A stretch of DNA of 64,000 bases from Allomuricauda sp. F6463D (GCF_023015965.1 NZ_JALKAN010000001.1:620001-684000), one strand, 5' to 3'. Counted from the stretch's first letter, positions 9,709 to 19,240 are shown. Translations and numbers: made by a program. The notes: a model not told the origin generated them from the letters alone.

Positions 9709-9987
9709 GGTTGTGATTTTTAATAAAATTACAGAATGATGCACTGCACTCTTTTAAATATGGCAATAGTTGTCAACGATGTTATGAACAAGCTTTTAGC
9801 TTTTATTGGAGTAAAGCAACATTACCATTACAAAAAATTTATCTGATTAAAATATACCGATTAATCAAGGTATCAATATTGGGCGTTATAAATTACTTAC
9901 TCATTATTAGCCGACCACTAAATATCTAAAATTCATAATTCGAATCAATTAAAGGGATCAGCAGGAAAAACCTTAAAGGGATTGATT

Positions 9988-9995
9988 TAACTTTG
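9988..9995 (+). promoter_or_regulatory. Candidate -7 element for the thioesterase gene
   Basis: TAACTTTG matches the Bacteroidetes -7 consensus TAnnTTTG exactly and lies 27 bp before the ATG at 10023. No TTTG -33 element sits at the usual 19-21 bp spacing, so the call is tentative. Confidence 0.4.
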
Positions 9996-10022
9996 TGCTA
10001 TATTATTTAAAACACTATAGCT

Positions 10023-10433
10023 ATGAGATTTCACACAAGAAAATGGGTAAAACCCGGAGATTTGAATGCTAATGGAACGCTATTTGGAGGCAAGGTCTTG
10101 GCTTGGGTAGATGAAGAAGCTGCACTCTACAGCATTATTCAACTGGAAAACAAAAAAGTTGTCACCAAATATATGTCCGAAATAAATTTTATGAGTACTG
10201 CCCTAGAAGGCGATATTATTGAAATCGGTATCGATGTGGTAAAATTCGGGGTCACCTCAATGACGCTCAACTGTGAAGTGAGAAATAAGATGACCCGCGA
10301 AAGTATTGTTACTGTAGACAATATAATAATGGTTAACCTGGACCAAAATGGCAATCCAAAGGCTCACGGCAAAACAAAAATTGAATTCGTTAAAGACCGT
10401 TTGGCCAAAAAGGAAAAAGAGGAAAACGCTTAG
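10023..10433 (+). CDS. Acyl-CoA thioesterase, hot-dog fold (YciA-like)
   Basis: The 136-residue single hot-dog domain hydrolyses acyl-CoA to free acid and CoA. The family signature is the NANGTLFGGKVLAWVDEEAA segment (residues 18-37), where the helix-capping Asn/Gly and the acidic DEEAA form the active site. Members are hexameric cytoplasmic enzymes with broad chain-length preference. The Lys/Glu-rich tail (AKKEKEENA) is ordinary for the family. The stop overlaps the convergent dipeptidase gene by 4 bp. Confidence 0.9.
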   Translation: MRFHTRKWVKPGDLNANGTLFGGKVLAWVDEEAALYSIIQLENKKVVTKYMSEINFMSTALEGDIIEIGIDVVKFGVTSMTLNCEVRNKMTRESIVTVDNIIMVNLDQNGNPKAHGKTKIEFVKDRLAKKEKEENA

Positions 10434-11722
10434 TTCAAGGTTTTAGCCACCGCTTGTACTTCGTCCAACACTCGTAATAGGTTTTCACCCCATAGTTGGG
10501 CAATTTCCTTTTCGGTGTAGCCGCGTTTTACAAGTTCCATGGTTACGTTGAAGGTTTCAGAGGCATCCGACCATCCTTCAATACCACCGCCACCATCAAA
10601 ATCGGAGCTGATACCTACATGGTCAATTCCAATCAAATCCACCATGTAGTCAATATGGTCCACAAGGTCGGATACATTAACGGCTGCAGGTGCATTGGGG
10701 TCAGTTTCGGCCATTTCATCAGCTATGTTCATTACGTTTTTATAATTGGCAAAGAATGCTTCCCGTTGTTCCTCGGTCAAGGAAGAGAATTGCGAACGTT
10801 CGTACCAATCAACGTTAAGTGAATCAGCTACTTCTTTATATATGTTCTTCATATAGGCAGATCTTGCCTCATGCTTTTCGGTATTTAAATAGGAACTAAA
10901 ACCAACGGTTTGAACAACACCTCCGTTTTCTTTTAGTAACATTAGCTGTTCGTCATCCAAGTTACGACTGTGATCGCAAAGCGCTCTTGCCGAAGAATGC
11001 GACGCAATAATCGGAGCTTTGCTAAGCTCGATCATTTGTTTCATAGCTTCTTTGGATGGATGCGAAATATCTATCATAACTCCTACGCGGTTCATTTCAG
11101 CAACGGCTTTTTTCCCAAGCTCACTAAGGCCATTATGAAGCCAAACACTGTCTTTTTCACCAGTATTGGAATCACTGAACTGGCTATGCCCATTGTGTGA
11201 TAGGGATATGTATAATGCCCCACGTTTTTGATATTCTTCAATTTTGGAAAGGTCTTCACCAATTGGGTAGGCATTTTCAACACCGATCATGGCTACTTTT
11301 TTTCCAGAAGCTACAATTCTTCTTACATCATCAGAAGACATGGCCAATTCAATTTGATCTGGCGCAATTTCTTCACAAAGTTTGTGTATGGCCTCAAATT
11401 TGGAATTGGCATTTTCCGAAGCTTTGGCATAACCTTCGGCATTCAATTCACCTTGTCCTGTATAAACAATCAACCAAGCGACATCCAATCCACCTTCTTC
11501 CATTTTGGGAAGATTAATTTGTGTATCCAGTCTTTGCGTATAATTGATGCTGTCCGTAAAATTATTGACATTGATATCGTCGTGGGTATCAATCGTTATC
11601 ACGGAATCATGGATACGTTGGGCTTTTTCTAGCACGGTTTCAGTTTTTTCAGTTTTTTCAGGTTTTTTTTCTCCGCAGGAGATTAATAGCACAAGGCTCG
11701 AGAATAAATAAAAATATTTCAT
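10430..11722 (-). CDS. Membrane dipeptidase (peptidase M19), lipoprotein
   Basis: A renal-dipeptidase-type zinc enzyme that cleaves dipeptides, including D-residue dipeptides. ATG at 11722 gives 430 residues starting with a lipoprotein signal (LFSSLVLLISCGEKK, lipid on the Cys). Upstream in-frame codons to 11815 look non-coding. Metal ligands are visible in ITIDTHDDIN (HxD), GVENAYPIG, the DISHPS segment, IIASHSSARAL, and GIDHVGISSDFDGGG near the C-terminus. It is expected to be anchored in the cell envelope. Its stop overlaps the thioesterase gene tail to tail. Confidence 0.92.
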   Translation of the reverse strand: MKYFYLFSSLVLLISCGEKKPEKTEKTETVLEKAQRIHDSVITIDTHDDINVNNFTDSINYTQRLDTQINLPKMEEGGLDVAWLIVYTGQGELNAEGYAKASENANSKFEAIHKLCEEIAPDQIELAMSSDDVRRIVASGKKVAMIGVENAYPIGEDLSKIEEYQKRGALYISLSHNGHSQFSDSNTGEKDSVWLHNGLSELGKKAVAEMNRVGVMIDISHPSKEAMKQMIELSKAPIIASHSSARALCDHSRNLDDEQLMLLKENGGVVQTVGFSSYLNTEKHEARSAYMKNIYKEVADSLNVDWYERSQFSSLTEEQREAFFANYKNVMNIADEMAETDPNAPAAVNVSDLVDHIDYMVDLIGIDHVGISSDFDGGGGIEGWSDASETFNVTMELVKRGYTEKEIAQLWGENLLRVLDEVQAVAKTLN

Positions 11723-11851
11723 GGTTGAATCTTTATACATACAAATATCGCGTTTTGACAACAAAATATGGATAGTACGGAACAATAAATTGTAATCCCC
11801 CGGTTTAATTGACATTTTTAGAATGATTAATAACCATAATACCGCAATAAA

Positions 11852-12634
11852 TTGGGAACACGGGAATTGCTGACGTATTTAGAAAAACTTGAGATAGGAT
11901 TGAGTTCCTTTTCTTACGAGGAATTGGGAGTTGTTGAAGCTGGTGAGCTCAAAAAATCCTTTGAAATGTTCAAGTTTGGATTGGAAAGTAAGGTTTTTGG
12001 AATATCTGAAATGAGGCAATTGGAAACCATCTACAAAAAAGTGGGTATCCAAAGTAACGACATCCGAACTTACGATAACCAAGAACAAGAAAAAATAGAA
12101 GCACTTATTAAATCTCTCGAAAAAACAACATTGTCCGAGGAACAACGGGAAGTTGTAAACAAATTAAAGCAGATGGTTAATACCTCTCAAGAGGATCTAC
12201 TTCAAAATTTTGATGACCATATGGATCATAAATCCAACGATATTGAATTTATCGAAAAAAGCTTAAAAGCTGAATTTGCCGCTCAGAGTATTGATTTAAA
12301 ACCTGTACTGGAAGATTGTATGGGGCAAATGGACCTTTTGGAAGAATTGGTTCGTATGTTCAAACAAAATGTGTTGGAGTTTATGGGTAGTGCCAAAATA
12401 AACCTCATGAACGAAAATTTTAATGCACTGGAACGAACCTGTCAAAAAATAATGCCATCCTTGCGCATGATGCAAACCTTTGGTCTTGTGGAGATAACAC
12501 AGCAAATATCCAGACTTTGTAAAACTGACCACGACTTAAAACATCTTTCTTTTTTATACGATCAGTTTCTTAAAGAGTACCCAAGTGTAGAGGAGCAGAT
12601 AGATTTTGAAATGGAAATGTTAAGAACAATGTAA
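11852..12634 (+). CDS. Hypothetical protein with a degenerate Hpt-like C-terminal domain
   Basis: The 260-residue protein has a charged helical N-terminal part and a C-terminal four-helix segment (about 150-255). That segment resembles histidine phosphotransfer (Hpt) domains in spacing and hydrophobic pattern (LLEELVRMFKQNVLEFM, then KIMPSLRMMQTFGL). The phosphoacceptor His expected in an AHKIKP-like position is replaced by Gln198 (CQKIMP). The first start codon in the frame is TTG at 11852; a TAA lies 12 bp before it. The gene at 12645 follows after 10 bp and is probably cotranscribed. The Hpt relationship is inferred by eye. Confidence 0.65.
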   Translation: MGTRELLTYLEKLEIGLSSFSYEELGVVEAGELKKSFEMFKFGLESKVFGISEMRQLETIYKKVGIQSNDIRTYDNQEQEKIEALIKSLEKTTLSEEQREVVNKLKQMVNTSQEDLLQNFDDHMDHKSNDIEFIEKSLKAEFAAQSIDLKPVLEDCMGQMDLLEELVRMFKQNVLEFMGSAKINLMNENFNALERTCQKIMPSLRMMQTFGLVEITQQISRLCKTDHDLKHLSFLYDQFLKEYPSVEEQIDFEMEMLRTM

Positions 12635-12644
12635 ATCTAGTGCC

Positions 12645-13019
12645 ATGCCAAACAACGACCTACCAAAATATTTACAAAGTATATTTTATCCTTTGTTCCA
12701 ACACACCAACAGTCTAGAATGCCAATTAATGCTTCTGGATGAGATGTTGGAAGTAGGGGACAAGAAGGAAATTCCTTTTTTGGCCGAGTTGGAATCCCAT
12801 GAGAACCCCAAAATAAGTAATAAGGCTTTTGAAATTAAAAATGAGTTGCAATCCAAATTGGGCCTCCTCACCGAAACAGAACGAAGAAGAATGCCTATGA
12901 ACCTTTGCTTTATATATGATGAATTCAATATTAGACCGAGCAAAGTGGATAAAGGCCTTGAATTTGAAATAGAACTGGATATTTTAAATATGAAAAAAAA
13001 TAGGATTTCACCATCCTAA
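12645..13019 (+). CDS. Conserved hypothetical protein downstream of the Hpt-like gene
   Basis: A 124-residue acidic, helical cytoplasmic protein. The middle (QLMLLDEMLEVGDKKEIPFL, then AELESHENPKISNKAFEIK) has the look of one HEAT-like helical hairpin, but this is only an impression. No signal peptide or catalytic residues are seen. It follows the Hpt-like gene by 10 bp, suggesting a shared message and possibly a shared task. Confidence 0.65.
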   Translation: MPNNDLPKYLQSIFYPLFQHTNSLECQLMLLDEMLEVGDKKEIPFLAELESHENPKISNKAFEIKNELQSKLGLLTETERRRMPMNLCFIYDEFNIRPSKVDKGLEFEIELDILNMKKNRISPS

Positions 13020-13110
13020 TGAGGGTTTTCACCACATTTTATGATTTAAAAATAATCTTCAAGATGAATTAACGTTATACCTAAAACCCCGAAACAAACC
13101 AAAGATTATC

Positions 13111-13209
13111 ATGTTATACGATACCTACGGCGAAGAATACTTGGCATTTTTACATGAACTCAACGAAATTTTGAGCATTAACGAACTTGCCGAACTTGAT
13201 TATTTATAA
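13111..13209 (+). CDS. Small ORF, 32 residues
   Basis: ATG at 13111 opens a 32-residue acidic peptide (begins MLYDTYGEEYLAFLHELNEI) ending in DYL. It is Leu- and Glu-rich and could form an amphipathic helix. It lies 27 bp before a second small ORF and before a strong bidirectional terminator. Only ORF quality supports it; no Shine-Dalgarno site is seen. Confidence 0.35.
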   Translation: MLYDTYGEEYLAFLHELNEILSINELAELDYL

Positions 13210-13236
13210 TTAACAAACACCCCAAAATTTGTTTAT

Positions 13237-13338
13237 ATGAAAAACCATAAAAAAGAAAACACAGCCTATTTGAATTTTATTCAAGATTTGAAAAAAATGC
13301 TCACCGACTTTGACATTAGTCTATTGAGCAAATCATAA
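13237..13338 (+). CDS. Small ORF, 33 residues
   Basis: ATG at 13237 opens a 33-residue peptide (MKNHKKENTAYLNFIQDLKK...) with a basic N-terminus and an amphipathic helical middle, ending in LLSKS. It ends 18 bp before the terminator hairpin at 13357. Paired with the preceding small ORF it could be a micro-operon. It is unproven as a gene. Confidence 0.35.
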   Translation: MKNHKKENTAYLNFIQDLKKMLTDFDISLLSKS

Positions 13339-13356
13339 TATTTAGGTAAGTACCAT

Positions 13357-13390
13357 AAAAAAGGGGTATCGTAATCGATACCCCTTTTTT
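13357..13390. terminator. Strong bidirectional terminator before rpoD
   Basis: A perfect 15-bp inverted repeat (AAAAAAGGGGTATCG / CGATACCCCTTTTTT) with loop TAAT. A/T runs on both sides give a U-tract in either direction. It separates the small ORFs on the plus strand from rpoD on the minus strand. Confidence 0.92.
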
Positions 13391-13411
13391 ATTTATAACA
13401 ATATGTAATTC

Positions 13412-14275
13412 TTATCCCAAATAAGACTTTAGGATTTTGCTTTTTGAGGTATGCCTTAATTTTCTAATTGCTTTTTCCCGAATTTGACGAACCCGTTCTC
13501 TTGTTAAATCAAAAGTACTGCCAATTTCTTCCAAAGTCATGGAAGGTTGGTCCCCGATTCCATAATACAATCGCACCACATCGGCTTCCCGTGGAGACAA
13601 TGTATCCAACGCCCTATTAATTTCAGTGTTCAATGATTGGTGCATCAACCCTTTATCTGGTTTTGGAGAATCACCCGCATTCAGCACATCATATAAATTG
13701 GAGGTTTCTCCTTCTTTTAAAGGAGCATCCATGGATACGTGTCTGCCTGTATTTTTCAAGGATTGTTTCACTTCGGAAACCGTCATGTCCAATTCTTTAG
13801 CAATTTCTTCTGGAGATGGTGGGCGCTCGTGCGCTTGCTCCAAGTAAGAAAATGTCTTTTTTATTTTATTGATGGATCCAATCTTGTTCAAAGGCAATCG
13901 AACTACACGGGATTGTTCCGCCAACGCTTGTAGAATGGACTGGCGAATCCACCATACCGCATAGGAAATAAATTTAAACCCACGGGTTTCATCAAAACGT
14001 TTGGCCGCTTTTACCAACCCTACGTTACCTTCATTAATCAAATCAGGTAGTTTAAGACCTTGATTTTGATACTGCTTTGCAACAGATACCACAAACCTTA
14101 AATTCGCATTGGTCAACTTTTCCAAGGCAGCTTGGTCTCCAGTCCTAATCTTCTGTGCTAGCTCAACTTCCTCCTGCGCGGTAATAAGATCGATTTTACT
14201 GATATCCTGCAAGTATTTGTCAAGTGATTTAGATTCCCGGTTTGTGACCTGTTTAATGATTTTTAGCTGCCTCAT
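13412..14275 (-). CDS. rpoD: Primary RNA polymerase sigma factor RpoD (Bacteroidetes type)
   Basis: The housekeeping sigma factor directs RNA polymerase to TTTG/TAnnTTTG promoters in this phylum. At 287 residues it is the compact Bacteroidetes form, lacking most of region 1.1 and the non-conserved insert. Region 1.2 starts at [15 protein letters not shown]. Region 2 holds [12 protein letters not shown], the [10 protein letters not shown] core-binding part and the aromatic [15 protein letters not shown] strand-opening helix. Region 4 ends with [21 protein letters not shown], the HTH. It ends next to the terminator at 13357-13390. Confidence 0.97.
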   Translation of the reverse strand: MRQLKIIKQVTNRESKSLDKYLQDISKIDLITAQEEVELAQKIRTGDQAALEKLTNANLRFVVSVAKQYQNQGLKLPDLINEGNVGLVKAAKRFDETRGFKFISYAVWWIRQSILQALAEQSRVVRLPLNKIGSINKIKKTFSYLEQAHERPPSPEEIAKELDMTVSEVKQSLKNTGRHVSMDAPLKEGETSNLYDVLNAGDSPKPDKGLMHQSLNTEINRALDTLSPREADVVRLYYGIGDQPSMTLEEIGSTFDLTRERVRQIREKAIRKLRHTSKSKILKSYLG

Positions 14276-14461
14276 TCTAATTTATGGTTTTACAAGTGTT
14301 ACAAGCTATCATAATACATCATAATCTCCATTTTTCCAAGTGCAAAATGTTATTCTTATCAAAATGTTATCAGCCAATATCGGAAACATGGAAAAATCAA
14401 CCAATTATAGATTGTTGATACTATTTTAGTAGAAAAGCTTCTCAGTGTTGGTCGTAAATGC

Positions 14462-14490
14462 AAAAAACCCCTAATTTTGTAGGGTTTTTT
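14462..14490. terminator. Terminator-like hairpin upstream of the helicase gene
   Basis: AAAAAACCCCTA pairs with TAGGGTTTTTT (one bulged C) around ATTTTG, followed by more T. It would terminate plus-strand transcripts arising between rpoD and the helicase gene. No ORF of note precedes it, so it may end a small RNA from the 14.3-14.46 kb interval, or act as an attenuator or insulator. Confidence 0.7.
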
Positions 14491-14519
14491 ATTTAAGAAT
14501 CCATAACGCCCTTTTTCCA

Positions 14520-16031
14520 TTGGAAGTAAACAAAATAATCAAGAAGAAAACATTGTACGATTATCAGGAGGAAGACCTGAACAAAATCTTCACCCAGCTG
14601 GAAAAACTTCCCGCAGGCACTAACATTCTGTACCAATTGCCCACAGGCGGAGGCAAAACCGTGGTGTTTTCCGAAATAACCAGACGGTTTATTGAGCAAA
14701 CGGGCAAAAAGGTAATGGTGCTCACGCATCGGATTGAGCTCAGCAAGCAAACTTCCAAAATGCTTCACGGCTTTGGGGTTGCCAATAAGGTCATCAACAG
14801 CGAGGTAAAAGAATTGTATGATCAAGATGATTATATGTGCTTTGTGGCTATGGTGGAAACGCTGAACAACCGCCTACAGGAAGAAAAGGTGAAAATCAAT
14901 AATATTGGCTTGGTCATTATTGATGAGGCCCATTACAATTCCTTTAGGAAACTTTTCAAATATTTTGAGAATTCCAATATATTGGGGGTTACGGCCACTC
15001 CGTTGAGCTCCAATATTAAACTCCCCATGAAGGACAACTATAAACATTTGATCATCGGGGAGTCCATAAAATCCCTTATAGACAAACAGTTTTTGGCCAA
15101 GGCAAATCTGTACAACTACGATGTAAGCCTTCGAACCTTAAAACTGGGTATCAACGGGGATTACACGGTTAAATCGTCCGATGAGTTTTATAGCGCCCAC
15201 AGTATGCTGGGCAAATTGGTAACAGCGTACGAAGAGATTGCGAAGGGAACCAAAACATTGATTTTCAATAACGGGATCAACACTTCGTTATATGTTTACG
15301 AAACCTTTAAAAAGGCAGGATATAACGTAAGGCACTTGGATAATAAGAACACGGCAACGGAACGGAAAGATATCCTGGAATGGTTTGCCAATACGCCTGA
15401 CGCAATTTTGACTTCGGTAAGTATTTTGACCACAGGTTTTGATGAGCCAACGGTGGAGACCATTATTTTGAATAGGGCAACACGCTCTCTTACTTTATAC
15501 TTTCAAATGATCGGTAGGGGTTCGAGGGTATTGCCCAACAAGGAAAAATTCAATGTTATCGACATGGGTAACAATATTGCCCGTTTTGGATCATGGAATG
15601 CACCTATTGATTGGCAGGAGATATTCCATTTCCCAGATTTTTACTTGGAAAATATTAAAAATGATGAAGAAATCGAGCGTGAATTTGTTTACGAAATGCC
15701 CGATAAGCTACGTGCCAAGTTTAGCAAATCTGATAATGTTAGTTTTGATGTAAAGGCTGAGTACAAAAAAGTATTTGCACAAGGGTTAAAATCCAAGGTG
15801 GTTCTCGAAAAAAGTATTGAACAGCACGCTCAAATTTGTGTTGAAAACAGTGAAGATGTGTTTGATGCGCGTATTTTGGCAAAAGAACTCAAAGATGAGA
15901 TCGCCTATCGGGTAAAGCAATATTCGTACTGTATTATGAACAATACCAAAAATTATAAAGAATGGCTGGAAGAAGATTATGAACGTAAACTCCGCTCCAG
16001 CATTTCCAAAATGTTTGCAGCAAGGATGTAA
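14520..16031 (+). CDS. DEAD/DEAH-box superfamily 2 helicase
   Basis: A 503-residue SF2 ATPase with two RecA-like domains. Motif I is PTGGGKT (41-47), motif II is DEAH (135-138) in GLVIIDEAHYN, and motif III-like VTATPLS follows. Motif VI is QMIGRGSRVL. The C-terminal about 120 residues form a charged accessory region. It resembles the XPB/RecG-like DNA translocases annotated as DEAD/DEAH helicases. Substrate is unknown. The first available start is TTG at 14520, since a stop lies 21 bp upstream in frame. Confidence 0.9.
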   Translation: MEVNKIIKKKTLYDYQEEDLNKIFTQLEKLPAGTNILYQLPTGGGKTVVFSEITRRFIEQTGKKVMVLTHRIELSKQTSKMLHGFGVANKVINSEVKELYDQDDYMCFVAMVETLNNRLQEEKVKINNIGLVIIDEAHYNSFRKLFKYFENSNILGVTATPLSSNIKLPMKDNYKHLIIGESIKSLIDKQFLAKANLYNYDVSLRTLKLGINGDYTVKSSDEFYSAHSMLGKLVTAYEEIAKGTKTLIFNNGINTSLYVYETFKKAGYNVRHLDNKNTATERKDILEWFANTPDAILTSVSILTTGFDEPTVETIILNRATRSLTLYFQMIGRGSRVLPNKEKFNVIDMGNNIARFGSWNAPIDWQEIFHFPDFYLENIKNDEEIEREFVYEMPDKLRAKFSKSDNVSFDVKAEYKKVFAQGLKSKVVLEKSIEQHAQICVENSEDVFDARILAKELKDEIAYRVKQYSYCIMNNTKNYKEWLEEDYERKLRSSISKMFAARM

Positions 16032-16122
16032 CCATCAATCGTTGATTCAATTATTGGATTGCCAGGTTTTTACTTTTAAAGTTTAACCTTGTCCATACAA
16101 TTCCAACTTCGTACTTTTCAAA

Positions 16123-17349
16123 ATGTCAAAGAATCTCCTTGTTGTAGGTTATGTTTGGCCGGAGCCCACCACTACGGCAGCAGGCTGTCGGATGCAGCAG
16201 CTTTTGGAAACATTTATAACCTTTGGTTATAAGGTTACGTTTGCAAGCACCGCCAGTAAAACCGAATACAGCCTGAATTTACAGTCCTTGGGCGTCGAAG
16301 AGGTTCCAATTAAACTCAATCACGCCAGTTTTGATGTTTTTATTAAAGAACTTTCTCCCGATGTGGTAGTGTTCGACCGATTTATGGTAGAAGAGCAATT
16401 TGGATGGCGCGTGGCTGAATTTGCACCCAAGGCTCTCCGAGTTTTGAATACCGAAGACTTGCACGCACTACGAAAGGCTAGGGAAGAGGCTCATAAAAAA
16501 AACGCATCCTTTACAATAGCAGATTGGAAAAATCATCCCTTTACCCTTCGAGAAACAGCAAGTGTCTATCGCTGTGATTTAAGTTTGATGATTTCGACCT
16601 ACGAAATGGATATTTTGCAGCAACAGCTGAACATTCCAGCGGAACTATTGCACCATATACCTTTTATGGTGGGGAAAACCAAATTGGAATGGCCGCCTTT
16701 TGGAACACGCAATGGTTTTGTGAGCATTGGTAACGGAAAACACGCTCCCAATGTGGATGCCGTTAAAATTTTAAACCAGGAGATTTGGCCACGGATACGC
16801 AAAAAACTGCCAGCGGCCGAACTACATATTTATGGCGCTTATTTGCCACAGCAGGTTACCCAAATGCATAGTCCTAAAACAGGTTTTTATATAGATGAAT
16901 GGGCAATGGATGTTAGCACTGTCCTCCAACACGCACGCGTAGTTCTGGCACCGCTCCAGTTTGGTGCAGGGATAAAGGGAAAACTAATGGATGCCTTGAA
17001 AACTGGAACGCCCAGCGTAACCACCACCATCGGTGCTGAGGGAATGCATTATAATTCACCATGGAACGGTACCATTACAAACGATTGGGATCACTTTGCC
17101 CAAGCAGCTGTTGACCTGCACCAGAACCCCACGGTTTGGGAAAACGCCCAACTGCAAGGGGAGCAATTACTGCATACTTATTATAATAAAGAGGTTTTGC
17201 AGGCCCAATTAAAAGAACGATTACAACAACTAAGCAACACTTTGGAAGCGCACCGTTCGCAAAATTTTATCGGTAAGTTGTTACAGCATCAAACCATGGC
17301 AAGTACCAAGTATATGTCCAAATGGATTGAAGAGAAACATCGCAAGTAA
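16123..17349 (+). CDS. Glycosyltransferase, GT-B fold (family 4-like)
   Basis: The 408-residue cytoplasmic enzyme has an N-terminal Rossmann domain (LLVVGYVWPEPTTTAAGCRM) and a C-terminal donor-binding domain. The GT-B phosphate/nucleotide loop is in FGAGIKGKLMDALKTGTP, with SVTTTIGAEGM after it, as in GT4/GT1 enzymes. No membrane segment is seen. The acceptor is not predictable. It stands alone between the helicase and the minus-strand DUF6544-like gene, so no polysaccharide cluster supports a more exact call. Confidence 0.85.
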   Translation: MSKNLLVVGYVWPEPTTTAAGCRMQQLLETFITFGYKVTFASTASKTEYSLNLQSLGVEEVPIKLNHASFDVFIKELSPDVVVFDRFMVEEQFGWRVAEFAPKALRVLNTEDLHALRKAREEAHKKNASFTIADWKNHPFTLRETASVYRCDLSLMISTYEMDILQQQLNIPAELLHHIPFMVGKTKLEWPPFGTRNGFVSIGNGKHAPNVDAVKILNQEIWPRIRKKLPAAELHIYGAYLPQQVTQMHSPKTGFYIDEWAMDVSTVLQHARVVLAPLQFGAGIKGKLMDALKTGTPSVTTTIGAEGMHYNSPWNGTITNDWDHFAQAAVDLHQNPTVWENAQLQGEQLLHTYYNKEVLQAQLKERLQQLSNTLEAHRSQNFIGKLLQHQTMASTKYMSKWIEEKHRK

Positions 17350-17373
17350 TTTATTGTTTTCCAACGATTTGGT

Positions 17374-18456
17374 TCAATTATATGTTGTCTTAGTTATTTC
17401 AAGATTTAACCAATTAAAATCGCCATCGGGTAATTTCCACAGTACTTTACATTTATACGGGATTTTAACGCCATGGTACACCTTGTAGTCGGTTACGTTA
17501 ATAACCCATTTTTCCAGCGTAGCATTTTTTCCTCCACCATAAAAACGGTCAGCTTCAAAAGAAACCATATCGCCATTGTTGTTAAATTTAAATATTCCAG
17601 AAACATGCTTGTCATCAAGGGTGAATGTGGCTTTGGCCGATGTCGCATCAATAGCTTCCCAAGTGATGTAATCGTTTAAAGCCGCTGAAGGAAACCAACA
17701 AATCTCCCCTAAAAAGCGTAGCATAGTTCCCGTATTGATTTGTTCGTTGTCGGATTCATCAACCACTGGGATCAATGAGGCCAATTTTATGAGCATTGAA
17801 CCTGTACCATCATAAAATTTGTCCCTCCCTATCATTTTTATTGAAGAAAATGCTGTTACTTCCGTGGACCAAACAAAGCTTGGGTGCTCAACATCAAAAT
17901 ATTGTTCTGCTGTAAATGGCATCCATTTTCCCTTAGGCTGCGTTCTCATTTCACCTGCTTGTTTCAACTTTACCAAATCCACTTTTTCTTTTCCAACTAC
18001 GCCTGAGGCGTTCAACCATTTTTGAACAATTTCCGGTAAATGATGCATACGTTCATTGGATATCATTGTTTTGTTCGTTGAACTATTGGATAACACGGTA
18101 TTTACTTCTTTTTCAACCATGATATTAAATTGGTAACTACCCCAAGCTGACATACAGACCAAAAGAATAATGATATTTGGAAGAGTGCCAAATTTTGCAT
18201 CATTCCAATACATAATGATTAAAATTTGGGAAAGTACCACAGCAATGATGACCACAAAAAACCACCAGTCCTTTTTCATTACAAACACTATTGCCCCAAA
18301 TACAAAGAGAAGAAAAGTTAACAACCATAGTACCCCAACTGGTTTTGAAATGTCTTGGGATAGTTGATGTATCGGTGCTAATTGAAATGCTTTTACAAAA
18401 CCCATCAAATGGATAAGTGCATGTATTACAAGCATGAATGTAAATACAAATTTCAT
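17374..18456 (-). CDS. Membrane protein with DUF6544/DUF6920-like domain
   Basis: A 360-residue protein with four N-terminal membrane helices (about 3-20, 43-62, 65-84 and 92-110). A soluble, probably extracytoplasmic domain of about 230 residues follows. That domain has the MRTQPKGKWMPFTAEQYF and PSFVWSTEV segments typical of DUF6544/DUF6920 proteins, with a late FYGGGKNATLEKWV stretch. The family is common in Bacteroidota and its role is unknown. It lies tail to tail with the glycosyltransferase gene. Confidence 0.75.
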   Translation of the reverse strand: MKFVFTFMLVIHALIHLMGFVKAFQLAPIHQLSQDISKPVGVLWLLTFLLFVFGAIVFVMKKDWWFFVVIIAVVLSQILIIMYWNDAKFGTLPNIIILLVCMSAWGSYQFNIMVEKEVNTVLSNSSTNKTMISNERMHHLPEIVQKWLNASGVVGKEKVDLVKLKQAGEMRTQPKGKWMPFTAEQYFDVEHPSFVWSTEVTAFSSIKMIGRDKFYDGTGSMLIKLASLIPVVDESDNEQINTGTMLRFLGEICWFPSAALNDYITWEAIDATSAKATFTLDDKHVSGIFKFNNNGDMVSFEADRFYGGGKNATLEKWVINVTDYKVYHGVKIPYKCKVLWKLPDGDFNWLNLEITKTTYN

Positions 18457-18670
18457 TGTTCAGATTTATGAGATTTTTTCATCCTGAAATTGGTAACACT
18501 TTACTATTACAAACCTAGTATATGGTAGTATTTTGAAAAATGATATTTATTAGTTTACTAAGTTATTTTATGCCTAATCTATTGTGCATCATTCTCAATC
18601 AAACCATAAAAATGTGTTCTGGTTGTTTCTTTTTAAATCAATATCTTTAAAAACACTTATTTTTATACAT

Positions 18671-19240
18671 ATGATACTTAAAACCACCATCCGTTTCATT
18701 GCGGTACTGATTTGCTTACCAGTACTTTCTCAGGAAACCAGCCCATCAGAAAAATTTTGGAATACTTTACAGTCCCATTGTGGTAAAGCCTATGAAGGTA
18801 GTCTTGTACTGCCCGAAGGAGATGAAGCCTTTAGTGGAAAAAAACTTGTTATGCATGTTAGGGCCTGTGATACAGATGAAATTAAAATACCTTTCTATGT
18901 CGGCGATGATAAATCTCGTACCTGGGTGCTTACCATGAATGAAGGCATAATTACTTTAAAGCATGACCATCGCCATGAAGATGGCACCGAAGATGACGTC
19001 AACCTGTATGGTGGTACCGCAAGTAATGAGGGTAAACCGGAAATTCAGTTTTTTCCTGCAGATGTGCATACCCAAAAGATTATACCCGGGGCAGCCACCA
19101 ATGTATGGTGGATAACCATTGATGAAAGTACCTTTACCTACAATTTGAAAAGGCTAGGTACAGATCGCATTTTTAAAGTTGCGATGGATCTTACCAAACC
19201 TATTGCAACACCCGATGCCCCTTGGGGTTGGGAGGAGTGA
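18671..19240 (+). CDS. Secreted hypothetical protein
   Basis: ATG at 18671 gives 189 residues beginning with a cleavable signal peptide (MILKTTIRFIAVLICLPVLSQ). The open frame starts earlier at 18584, but those codons lack signal-peptide logic. The mature part contains a paired-Cys segment (LQSHCGKAYEGSL ... VRACDTDEIK) and many Asp/His residues (LKHDHRHEDGTEDD). It is a likely periplasmic beta-rich protein of unknown function; no family was recognised. Confidence 0.75.
   Translation: MILKTTIRFIAVLICLPVLSQETSPSEKFWNTLQSHCGKAYEGSLVLPEGDEAFSGKKLVMHVRACDTDEIKIPFYVGDDKSRTWVLTMNEGIITLKHDHRHEDGTEDDVNLYGGTASNEGKPEIQFFPADVHTQKIIPGAATNVWWITIDESTFTYNLKRLGTDRIFKVAMDLTKPIATPDAPWGWEE

Noticed and set aside
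10496..11632. Several plus-strand ORFs opposite the M19 dipeptidase gene
   Set aside because: They are antisense shadows of a well-conserved enzyme; the translations are aromatic-rich and have no family features.
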